Source of the DNA: CAYVIB01 sp964451365
GTDB taxonomy: Bacteria > Pseudomonadota > Gammaproteobacteria > Pseudomonadales > Cellvibrionaceae
DNA: 64,000 bases
Direction: 5' to 3'
NCBI GenBank assembly: GCA_964451365.1
Contig: CAYVIB010000026.1
Location: 21,144-85,143, forward strand
Shown: positions 17,454-24,933 of the stretch, piece by piece
How the letters are laid out: the number at the start of each line of letters is the position of its first letter
Numbering within the stretch: position 1 is the stretch's first letter
Position numbers and translations under genes: made by a program
The notes under the pieces: generated by a model
Databases searched by the model: none
Seen by the model: the letters and a program-made list of their open reading frames with translations, nothing else
Told to the model about the DNA's origin: nothing

Positions 17454-18632
17454 ATGACCAGAATAAACCTCCTTTTCGTATATATTTTTTGCCTGTTTGC
17501 CCTGGGCGCCTGTGATACGGGAAAGAACAGCACTACCAAACAGTCCCCGGAGCACGCTTCGACCGAAAAGTCTTCTTCAACCGAAGTGCCTTCCCTGAAG
17601 GAAAAGTACGAGCCGTACTTTCTTATCGGCGCCGCGGCGGATCATGATTCCTATAAAACCCACGTGGACCTGCTGAAAAAACATTTCAACAGCCTGACGA
17701 CCGAAAACGAAATGAAATTCGAATCCCTCCAGCCGGAGCAGGGAAAATTCACTTTCGAAACGGCTGACAACATGGTCGCCTTCGCCGGGGAAAACGACAT
17801 GGCGGTGCGCGGTCACGCGCTGATCTGGCACCGGCAGACGCCTTCGTGGGTGTTCTACAACGAGGACGGCGAACAGCGCAGCCGCGAGGAAGTGATGGAC
17901 ATTATGAAGAACCACATCAACACGGTGGTTGGCCACTTCAAGGGAGAAGTGGACGCCTGGGATGTGGTGAACGAATCCATTATGGATGACGGAAGCCTGC
18001 GCACCGCCGAGGAGGAAGCCGATGATCAGAAAAGCATGTGGTACGCCATTCTTGGCGAGGAGTATATCGCCGCTGCATTCCGGTTCGCGCACGAGGCGGA
18101 CCCGGAGGCGAAATTGTTTTACAACGATTACTACAACTACATTCCCGCCCGTCACCAAGCTATTTACGAAATGCTAAAAGGTCTGCTGGAACAGGGCGTG
18201 CCGATTCACGGTGTCGGCATTCAGGCGCATATCAACACCACCCCCTCTTCCGATCCAAACCACCAGTCCAATCAGCAGACGTCAGCAAATATGGAAAAAG
18301 CCATAAAACTGTATTCGTCTCTCGGGCTGGATGTTCATATTACGGAAATGGATGTGTCGGTTTATATCGGCGGCAAAAAATATCAAGAGAGCGATTTTTA
18401 CACCGTCGACACATTTACAGAAGAGGTGCAGGCCAGGCAGGCGGGACGCTATGCGGAATTTTTCGACCTGTATCGTCGCAATAAAGACGCGATCAGCAGT
18501 GTAACGTTCTGGGGAATCGCGGACGACAACACCTGGCTGTCGGAATTCGACTCCGGCCGGCAGGACTTTCCGATGCTGTTTGATGCAAATCACCAGCCTA
18601 AGCCGGCTTTCCATGCGGTCATGGATTTTTAA
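17454..18632 (+). CDS. GH10 endo-beta-1,4-xylanase, lipoprotein
   Basis: Residues 1-20 form a lipoprotein signal with lipobox LGAC (Cys20), followed by a Ser/Thr/Glu-rich tether to about residue 45, so the enzyme is probably cell-bound rather than released. The GH10 barrel covers about 50-392. Visible family motifs are 'TTENEMKFESLQPEQG', 'RGHALIWHRQTPSW', the acid/base Glu174 in 'WDVVNE' and the nucleophile Glu298 in 'ITEMDV', plus 'VTFWGIADDNTW'. It hydrolyses internal beta-1,4 bonds of xylan or xylo-oligosaccharides. No carbohydrate-binding module is attached. RBS AAGAGGTG lies before the ATG. It fits with xylA/xylB 10 kb downstream as the supply side of xylose catabolism. Confidence 0.94.
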   Translation: MTRINLLFVYIFCLFALGACDTGKNSTTKQSPEHASTEKSSSTEVPSLKEKYEPYFLIGAAADHDSYKTHVDLLKKHFNSLTTENEMKFESLQPEQGKFTFETADNMVAFAGENDMAVRGHALIWHRQTPSWVFYNEDGEQRSREEVMDIMKNHINTVVGHFKGEVDAWDVVNESIMDDGSLRTAEEEADDQKSMWYAILGEEYIAAAFRFAHEADPEAKLFYNDYYNYIPARHQAIYEMLKGLLEQGVPIHGVGIQAHINTTPSSDPNHQSNQQTSANMEKAIKLYSSLGLDVHITEMDVSVYIGGKKYQESDFYTVDTFTEEVQARQAGRYAEFFDLYRRNKDAISSVTFWGIADDNTWLSEFDSGRQDFPMLFDANHQPKPAFHAVMDF

Positions 18633-18639
18633 TTTCAGT

Positions 18640-18690
18640 CAACAGGGGTCATCCTTGGCACCAGTTATGGATGACCCCGTTTCCTGTTGG
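18640..18690. terminator. Bidirectional stem-loop between GH10 and the PRC-barrel gene
   Basis: GGGGTCATCC and GGATGACCCC pair over a 14-base loop, extended by CAACAGG/CCTGTTG outside. It lies between two converging genes; the U-tract is weak on both sides. Confidence 0.55.
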
Positions 18691-18712
18691 CATCCAGCGT
18701 CGCTTTATCACG

Positions 18713-19312
18713 CTACCGCTGGGTCACTTCCTCCCGACCAACAAGTTCGTTCAGCCGTTGATCGCTTTCAGGTACGGGGTTGTAATTTCGGGGATCGAAC
18801 TGTTCGGCGTTTGCTGCTTCCTCCGCCAGTTTGTTCGGATCCAGCACCAGTTCGCCTTCCTGTGCCATTAAGGCATCCGCGGGTATATATACCAATTGCC
18901 CTTGGTGCCCTTCGGCGGGCGAGGTACGGACGATCAGTCCCGCATCGGAGCCATCGTTTTTAACGATAACTTCCTGTACACCACCTACGATATTACCGGC
19001 CGGATCAAGAATCTGCGAATCCCGAATATCGGCGATGGACATGGCATAAATATCCCGCGCCTGGCCAGCCTGTTGTTCATCTTGACGGCCCTGTTGCTGA
19101 CTTTCCTGTTCCCGAACCGCGGCTTCGGGCTCCTCGCTTTGCACATTGACTTCCGGATCGGATTCATCCTTTGATACCTGGAGTTGATCCCGGTTTTGAT
19201 CCGGCTCTGAAAATGCCGCATCGTCCTTCGCTGTCACAACGACCGATAAAATAATTCCGGCGGCGCCGGCGGTTAACAATCCCGACGTGTATTTGATTCC
19301 ACGATACTTCAT
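18713..19312 (-). CDS. PRC-barrel domain protein, exported
   Basis: The start is set at ATG 19312 because GGAGGT lies just upstream; the Met four codons earlier is itself inside that ribosome site. An N-terminal hydrophobic segment ('TSGLLTAGAAGIILSVVVTA') is followed by an acidic, Gln/Glu-rich region (about residues 30-85). A PRC-barrel domain runs from about 86 to 160 ('AMSIADIRDSQILDPAGNIVGGVQEVIV', 'VYIPADAL'). PRC-barrels occur in photosynthetic reaction centre H subunit, RimM and many small exported proteins of unknown role. Probably periplasmic, anchored by the N-terminal helix. Specific role unknown. Confidence 0.8.
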   Translation of the reverse strand: MKYRGIKYTSGLLTAGAAGIILSVVVTAKDDAAFSEPDQNRDQLQVSKDESDPEVNVQSEEPEAAVREQESQQQGRQDEQQAGQARDIYAMSIADIRDSQILDPAGNIVGGVQEVIVKNDGSDAGLIVRTSPAEGHQGQLVYIPADALMAQEGELVLDPNKLAEEAANAEQFDPRNYNPVPESDQRLNELVGREEVTQR

Positions 19313-19324
19313 AAAAACCTCCAT

Positions 19325-19898
19325 TACTGAGTGGGCTGTTCACCTGTCGGAAAAGGACGAGGCAGAAAGCCATTTACCGATTGTTCAGTTGGAAAAATTC
19401 CCCTTCAAAAAACATCCAGTCAATAGCCAAACCTGATCGATACGGAAAACTTCTTTCCTCATGTTGTGCCTGCGCCTTAATCACCCTCTCCAATGCATCG
19501 GCTTTCCAGAGAAAATATCGTTTGGCATCGTACGAATCCGGTTCTGGTAACGGCCCAGGAAGTCACTGTTGCTGCTGATCTTTCAGAAAACGATTTATAT
19601 TTTATGAGCAGAATTTACGCCAAGATAAAAATAATCTTCGGCCGTGACGACAGGTTCCCTGGCGTATGAGCCTTGGCAATAATGAGCAGGCGGTATGAAC
19701 TGGCCACCAGGCGCCGTTACAATCGGCGCTATTACAATCGACGCGCCATATTTACACATCAACTTTATACATCAACGCCTCTGCCGGGCTGCTAATTGGG
19801 CAGATATTTACCGGTTACCCACCTCATCGAATGAAACCGTTGATATTGTTCATTATTTGCCACCGTTGGACAGCACCATCCCCATCAGATCAGGATCA
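19325..19898. other. 574-base region with decayed minus-strand coding signal
   Basis: Lies between the kinase/phosphatase gene (ends 19899) and the PRC-barrel gene (starts 19312), all minus strand. Only short open pieces are seen, interrupted by stops and frame changes, the best of which is 19374-19562. The leader and promoter of the PRC-barrel gene must also lie here. No intact gene. Confidence 0.4.
19374..19562 (-). pseudogene. Start-less open segment that reads like the end of a protein
   Basis: Sixty-two codons between two stops read like real protein ('EPDSYDAKRYFLWKADALER', 'DWMFFEGEFFQLNN'), but the only ATG is 13 codons before the end and a TGA directly precedes the segment. Upstream on the same strand another short open piece ('PVVTAEDYFYLGVNS', near 19600) sits in a different frame. 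This suggests a broken gene; I do not recognise the family and the call rests on composition only. Confidence 0.25.
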
Positions 19899-21641
19899 CT
19901 ATTGGAGTAACAAAAATGCAACGATTGTTGCCAGGATAAAAGAAACTCCTTGCCAGAAAAGGACAGGGTTCCGTTCCATTAACGGTGTGAAGGTATTATT
20001 GAGGAACTCCTTGTTCGGCTGACGCAGGTCAAACGTAAATTCGGATAATTCCTGGTACCGCTTGTGCGGATTGGGATGGACCATCTTCCGCAACGCGCCA
20101 TCCACCCAGGTGGGAATTTCGCGTTCATCGGCAAGGGCGGAACGGTAAACCAGTTTTCGTTGCGCCGCCCGGCTTCTGCACTTTGCCACTTCCGTTCCGT
20201 AAGGCAACCGCCCCGTCAACATCTGGTAGGCAATCACTCCCAGGGAGAACATATCCGAACGCGGTGTACCACCTTCGCCGAGGAAGTATTCCGGCGCGGT
20301 ATATTGGGCGGTGCCCAGCAAGTTATGCTGCCGCGTGGACAGTGCCATTTCCATAATACCGGCCACGCGGGTGGAACCAAAATCGATAATTTTAATGGTG
20401 CCGGTATTGTCGATCATGATGTTTTCCGGCCTTAAATCCTGATGCAGCATTTCGAGCCGATGAAACGCTCGCAGTCCCCTGGCAATCTGCTCCACAATAC
20501 CGCGCACGGTTTCCAGATCCGGTTTGGGGTGGTCAGTCATCCACTGGGCCAGCGTCCGCCCTTCCACAAATTCCGTAACGGTATATAAATAATTGCGCCT
20601 TCGCGTTTGCAGGCAGGGCTTGAGCACGTGCGGACTGTCGATGCGCCGGGCAATCCACTCCTCCATGATAAATCGCTCCAGGTACGCCGGGTCGTTTTGC
20701 AAGTCGATCGACGGGGTTTTGATGACTACCGCCGCATCGCTTTCACCGTCCTCAGCGAGATAGACATGACTACGACTGCTGGCATGCAGTCTCCGGATAA
20801 TTTTGAAACCGTCAAATAGCACCCTCGGTTCCAACACCGGCGGAAGCGGCAGTTCATTTAATTGGGGATAGACGGGATTGATATCGCAACCGGGCAATTC
20901 ATCTATTCTGACAATTTGAATGGTCAGGTTGTCCCGACTTTCCCGCTGGTACGCGTCATCGATAATTATTTTCGCCGCTCGGTCGAGGTCATTCTGATGC
21001 CGAGTAATGCTATCGCTTATAAACCCGGGATCGGAGTGTTCGTAAACGCCATCCGCAACCAGAACAAAAATGTCGCCCGGCTCCAGCGCCAACTCCTGAT
21101 AGTCGATTTCAAGCTGCCGGTTAACCCCCAGTGCGCGACCGAGATAACTTTTTTCCTGCGACACCCAAAGCCGGTGATCCTGTGTCAATTGTTCCAGTAA
21201 CCCATCTCGCAAGCGGTAAACCCGCGTATCGCCAATGTGAAAGATGTGTGCGGACGCAGCCTTGAATACCACGGCGCTTAATGTGCACACGTAGCCCCGG
21301 TCTTTATCGTAACGGTACTGGCTTTGTTGAGTCTGGGAGTACAACCACGAGTTGGTGGCGGTGAGTACGCACTGGACCGATTTTTTTACCGACCAGGCTT
21401 CCGACGTACAAAAATAATCGGCAAAAAACCCGGTCACTGCGGCTTCGCTGGCGACCTGACTGACAGCACTGCTGCTGATTCCATCGGCCAGCGCGACCGC
21501 GATACCCTTTGAACTCAGCTGCGGCTCCCTGGGTATATAAACGCCGTGAAAATCCTGATTAATCTCCTTGCGGCCTTTGTCGGAATACTGGCCGACGGAA
21601 ACTTTTAACCGGCTGCACACAGGCGGAGCAAGGGAACCCAT
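19899..21641 (-). CDS. Bifunctional PP2C-type phosphatase / Ser-Thr protein kinase
   Basis: The N-terminal half (about 10-245) is a PP2C phosphatase with metal-binding Asp motifs 'GKAVALADGIS'-like 'GIAVALADG', 'HIGDTRVYRL' and 'VADGVYEHSD'. The C-terminal half (about 268-545) is a Hanks-type kinase: Lys in 'AVVIKTP', catalytic loop 'HQDLRPENIMID', 'DFGSTRV' and 'YTAPEYF'. A single membrane helix ends the protein ('VSFILATIVAFLLLQ'), so both domains face the cytoplasm. In Pseudomonas and relatives this fusion sits in nitrate/nitrite assimilation loci next to a transporter and nirBD. Here only the formate/nitrite transporter neighbours it (61 bases upstream). The targets are unknown. Confidence 0.9.
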   Translation of the reverse strand: MGSLAPPVCSRLKVSVGQYSDKGRKEINQDFHGVYIPREPQLSSKGIAVALADGISSSAVSQVASEAAVTGFFADYFCTSEAWSVKKSVQCVLTATNSWLYSQTQQSQYRYDKDRGYVCTLSAVVFKAASAHIFHIGDTRVYRLRDGLLEQLTQDHRLWVSQEKSYLGRALGVNRQLEIDYQELALEPGDIFVLVADGVYEHSDPGFISDSITRHQNDLDRAAKIIIDDAYQRESRDNLTIQIVRIDELPGCDINPVYPQLNELPLPPVLEPRVLFDGFKIIRRLHASSRSHVYLAEDGESDAAVVIKTPSIDLQNDPAYLERFIMEEWIARRIDSPHVLKPCLQTRRRNYLYTVTEFVEGRTLAQWMTDHPKPDLETVRGIVEQIARGLRAFHRLEMLHQDLRPENIMIDNTGTIKIIDFGSTRVAGIMEMALSTRQHNLLGTAQYTAPEYFLGEGGTPRSDMFSLGVIAYQMLTGRLPYGTEVAKCRSRAAQRKLVYRSALADEREIPTWVDGALRKMVHPNPHKRYQELSEFTFDLRQPNKEFLNNTFTPLMERNPVLFWQGVSFILATIVAFLLLQ

Positions 21642-21665
21642 ATAGTTACCAGCCTCGGGTAATTT

Positions 21666-21697
21666 GATCCCGGTCCGGTTCCGTCCCGACCGGGATC
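21666..21697 (-). terminator. Stem-loop between the transporter and kinase genes
   Basis: GATCCCGGTC/GACCGGGATC forms a perfect 10-bp stem in the 61-base gap. The T-run is poor, so partial read-through or mRNA processing is more likely than full termination. Confidence 0.45.
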
Positions 21698-21702
21698 AAT
21701 AA

Positions 21703-22527
21703 TTATTGTGCGAATTTGGCAAGCGCGCGTTGCGGCGCGGTTCTTACGTGCGTGGTGTATAGAGTCAGGCCGGTCAGGGAAAGTCCGCCGACCAGGTTGC
21801 CCAGCACCACCGGAATTTCGTTCCAGATAAAATAATCCAGCAATGAAAAATCCCCGCCCATCATAATTGCCGAGGGAAACAGAAACATATTCACCACCGA
21901 GTGCTCGAACGTCATGCCAAAGAACAGCATGACCGGCATCCACATGGCAATGACTTTACCACCGACGGAAGTGGAAATCATCGCACCCACCACGCCCAGC
22001 GAAACCATCCAGTTACACAATACGCCCCGAATAAATATTGTGAGCATCCCGGCCGCACCATATTCCTTGTAACCCAAGGTACGCGCTTCACCGACGCCGG
22101 CAATCACTTTACCCACTTTGTCCGGCTCGGTGGAAAAGCCGTAGGTAAAAACAATCGCCATTAACACCGCCACAGTCAGGGCACCGAGGAAATTGCCGAT
22201 GAACACGATTCCCCAGTGTTTTAAGATGCCACCCAGCGTCACACCCGGTCGCCCATCAAACAGGGCCAACGGTGTTAATACGAAAACGCCGGTGAGCAGA
22301 TCGAAACCCATTAAATACAATACGCAAAAACCGACGGGAAACAGGATGGCGCCAATGATCGGATAACCGGTTTGAACGCTGACGGTAACCGCGAACACTG
22401 CCGCGATCGCCAGAATGGCGCCAGCCATATAGGCCCGGATTAATGCATCTCGGGTTGCCATGAATAATTTTGATTCACCGGCATCCACCATTTTTGTGGC
22501 AAATTCTGAAGGGACTAAATAAGACAT
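21703..22527 (-). CDS. Formate/nitrite transporter family (FocA/NirC/NasA-type) channel
   Basis: The start is placed at ATG 22527 ('MSYLVPSEFATKMV'), the usual beginning of the family, with AGAGATCC upstream; the longer frame to 22644 is not homologous. About 274 residues with six membrane helices. The family signature 'FIGNFLGALTVAVLMAI' and 'GMTFEHSVVNMFLFP' carry the pore Asn and His regions. Pentameric channels of this family pass nitrite or formate. The adjacent kinase/phosphatase gene points to nitrite rather than formate, as in pseudomonad nitrate assimilation, but nirB, nirD and nasA are not in this window. Confidence 0.9.
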   Translation of the reverse strand: MSYLVPSEFATKMVDAGESKLFMATRDALIRAYMAGAILAIAAVFAVTVSVQTGYPIIGAILFPVGFCVLYLMGFDLLTGVFVLTPLALFDGRPGVTLGGILKHWGIVFIGNFLGALTVAVLMAIVFTYGFSTEPDKVGKVIAGVGEARTLGYKEYGAAGMLTIFIRGVLCNWMVSLGVVGAMISTSVGGKVIAMWMPVMLFFGMTFEHSVVNMFLFPSAIMMGGDFSLLDYFIWNEIPVVLGNLVGGLSLTGLTLYTTHVRTAPQRALAKFAQ

Positions 22528-22837
22528 AACAGGATCTCTATCTGGACTTAAGGGTGGATTGTTGGAAAAAAATTTTGCGTAAGTTGTTGCCGCGACCGGA
22601 TGAGAGCAAGATGCGCACCAAGGAGAACTGATGCGGTAAGCCATTGAAATAATTGATTTTTAATTCAGATTGAGAGAGGACGGCAAAATTGGGGCAGGAA
22701 TCGAGGAATCATGATGGTGCAGCCGTGGAATTTATGATTTATTTTGGGGCTGTTCGCAAAACCACTTTTTGGTTTTATGCTCGCACGTGAATCACCATTG
22801 AGCCGATTTGGTGATTTGCCGATTTGGATGGAGCACC
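22528..22837. other. 310-base intergenic region upstream of the transporter
   Basis: AT-rich sequence with short tandem 'GATTTG' motifs at about 22804-22827. Presumably carries the transporter promoter. No gene seen. Confidence 0.4.
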
Positions 22838-23947
22838 TCATCCCATGAGACGCTGCTTTTGTTCTTCCGACATCAGTTCAACCAGGGGCAACAACCGGGT
22901 CAGCGCCGCGTCAAGTTGCTCATCCGCAATATCGGTTTTGCCTTTGCCGATTGCATCAAGCAAACCATCGATGGATACCACCAAGGGGGTTTCCCCGGTA
23001 TGCTTTTTACCCTCCAGTTTCAGAATCTGTACTTCGCCCGGCCCGACCTCCTTGGCAATTGCCAGGGCCTTTTCGGCGGACTGCAGCATGTCCTTGGCAG
23101 TGGCGCAGCTGCCTTTTCGCGCTGCGGCAACACCAGCGGACATGGAAATGGTGAGCGGCTCGCCCCCGACAGTAATTTTGAATGCGCTTACCTGCCCGCA
23201 CAACCGCTTGGCCAGTAAAATAACGCCTTCGGTTTTAGCCATTGGTAAAACCGTCACAAATTGGCTGGCCGCGTACCGCCCGACACTGTCTTCCCTGCGT
23301 ACCGCCCCCGTCAAAACAGTGGCGATCTGTTTTACGATACGATCCGCTCCCTGCTTGCCCAGTCGTTCGTGAATCCTTTCAAAGTTATCCAGTTCAAACA
23401 GGATCACCGCCAGGTTTTCCGCATGACGTTTGACAAACGCGACATCCTTTTCCAATTGTTTTTGTACACCGGCGGGATTTAAAGCGCCGGTCTGTAAATC
23501 AACATCGAGATTTTTTTGCAGATTTTCGTTATCGCGCCGGTAGCTCGCATGCGCCTCGGCCCGGGCAAGCATTTCAACGGATTTAAACGGTTTGGTAATA
23601 AAATCCGTGGCGCCGAGCTCAAGAACTTTTCTTCGAACTCCCTCCTCCTCGGCCGCACCGGTAATCACAATAATCGGTTGGTTACGTATAGCTTCATTGT
23701 CAGATTGCCTGATACGCCCAATAAGCTCATAGCCGTCAAGTTTGGGCATGCCCAGATCGGTGAATATGACCTGTATCGTATTGTCCTCACGGATTTTTCT
23801 CCACGCCTCTTCGCCATCTTCGGCAAAAACCGGGTCAAACTTTTCCGAGAGAATTTTACTTGCGGCCAACCTGACCAGCTTGGAATCATCGACAACGAGA
23901 ATTCTTGCCTTGGTGTCCTGGGTATTTATTTTTTCGCTGTCCGCCAT
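22838..23947 (-). CDS. Response regulator with degenerate GGDEF domain
   Basis: Residues about 15-135 are a receiver domain: 'ILVVDDSKLVR', phospho-acceptor Asp64 in 'VIFTDLGMPKLDG', 'VITGA' and 'KPF'. Residues about 145-310 align with a GGDEF domain ('DPLTGL' counterpart 'DLQTGAL', 'ILFELDNFERIHERLGKQGAD'), but the signature that should read GG(D/E)EF is A-A-S-Q-F in 'GRYAASQFVTVLP'. Diguanylate cyclase activity is therefore very unlikely, and it may work as a protein-binding or GTP/c-di-GMP-sensing module. About 50 further residues follow. No histidine kinase is adjacent. Confidence 0.88.
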   Translation of the reverse strand: MADSEKINTQDTKARILVVDDSKLVRLAASKILSEKFDPVFAEDGEEAWRKIREDNTIQVIFTDLGMPKLDGYELIGRIRQSDNEAIRNQPIIVITGAAEEEGVRRKVLELGATDFITKPFKSVEMLARAEAHASYRRDNENLQKNLDVDLQTGALNPAGVQKQLEKDVAFVKRHAENLAVILFELDNFERIHERLGKQGADRIVKQIATVLTGAVRREDSVGRYAASQFVTVLPMAKTEGVILLAKRLCGQVSAFKITVGGEPLTISMSAGVAAARKGSCATAKDMLQSAEKALAIAKEVGPGEVQILKLEGKKHTGETPLVVSIDGLLDAIGKGKTDIADEQLDAALTRLLPLVELMSEEQKQRLMG

Positions 23948-24253
23948 TGTTAATCGACCTTAAACCAAACCTTAGGAAAGTGATTCTATTAACTATAGCG
24001 TTTCCTGCGACAGAAGAATGGCCATTAATCGCTTTTATATGGTCGCTTAAACCGCGGTTGATGATTTTTGCGTGTTCCTATAATTATCTGTAATAACGCG
24101 AACAAAAAACGGGGCAGTAACAGGACGTGATTAGTGGACAGGAGAACGCGGGAACCCGCGAAAACGCTGCGAGATATTCACACCATTTCCGGGTAAGAAA
24201 AAAGGCAGCCGAAGCTGCCTTTCTATCATTTTAATCGGCGTGCATGCGCGGAC
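23948..24253. other. 306-base intergenic region
   Basis: Holds the leader of the response-regulator gene and, at 24197-24224, the terminator of the ExbD gene. Nothing else seen. Confidence 0.45.
24197..24224 (-). terminator. Rho-independent terminator of the exbD-like gene
   Basis: On the minus strand, GGCAGC-TTCG-GCTGCC with a stable UUCG-type tetraloop, then six T. Confidence 0.92.
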
Positions 24254-24667
24254 TTAATCCTTAAACGGTACCAGTGCCACGTTGTAAATATCCGCTTCGC
24301 GCGCGGCATCCGCGATCGCTATATAGGAATTGGCGGTGGAAAGTTCATGCGCGCGAACCACGACGGAAGCTTCCGGGTTTTCCGCATGCTTCTGCGCAAT
24401 CAGTGAGCGCACGGAACGAATGTCCACCCGCCGCTGATCGATAAAAATCTCATCTGTTTTGGTTACCTGAATCAGGATGTTGTTTGATTTGTCATTCACC
24501 TCCTGCGGCTGATCCTTCGGCGGCACGTTCACGCCGATGGTTTTTTCCTTGATGAAGGAAGCGGTCACAATAAAGAAGATCAACATGATGAACACGACGT
24601 CCAGCATGGGGGTCAGATCGATATCTGCCTTGTCTTCAGCTTCAACTTTCTTATGTCTTCGACTCAC
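24254..24667 (-). CDS. exbD: ExbD/TolR family biopolymer transport protein
   Basis: The 137 residues have the ExbD layout: short cytoplasmic N-terminus, one membrane helix with the essential Asp ('IDLTPMLDVVFIMLIFFIVTA'), and a periplasmic domain ending 'DAAREADIYNVALVPFKD'. With ExbB and TonB it converts proton-motive force into outer-membrane receptor energisation. No exbB or tonB is adjacent, so its partners are elsewhere. The gene fits functionally with the TonB-dependent receptor in this window. Confidence 0.9.
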   Translation of the reverse strand: MSRRHKKVEAEDKADIDLTPMLDVVFIMLIFFIVTASFIKEKTIGVNVPPKDQPQEVNDKSNNILIQVTKTDEIFIDQRRVDIRSVRSLIAQKHAENPEASVVVRAHELSTANSYIAIADAAREADIYNVALVPFKD

Positions 24668-24933
24668 CTTTTATTCTCCACAACGCATGTTGGCTTTAAG
24701 TCTTTTGTACCGGCAACCGGAATGGTATCGCCGCTGTTTTTGGCAGTTCGCGACCTAAATACCACCGGATAAAATCCGACCGCAGGTCCCGACACTCCCC
24801 TCTTCCGAATGGCGTATTCTACATGATCTTACGAATATATAGGAGGCCCAGTTAACTCGTGGTCAAACAGAAGCTAAGTCATTGATTATTAATGATTTAA
24901 CCTTTTCCCCAGTCAAACCTGAATCCGCCGTTG

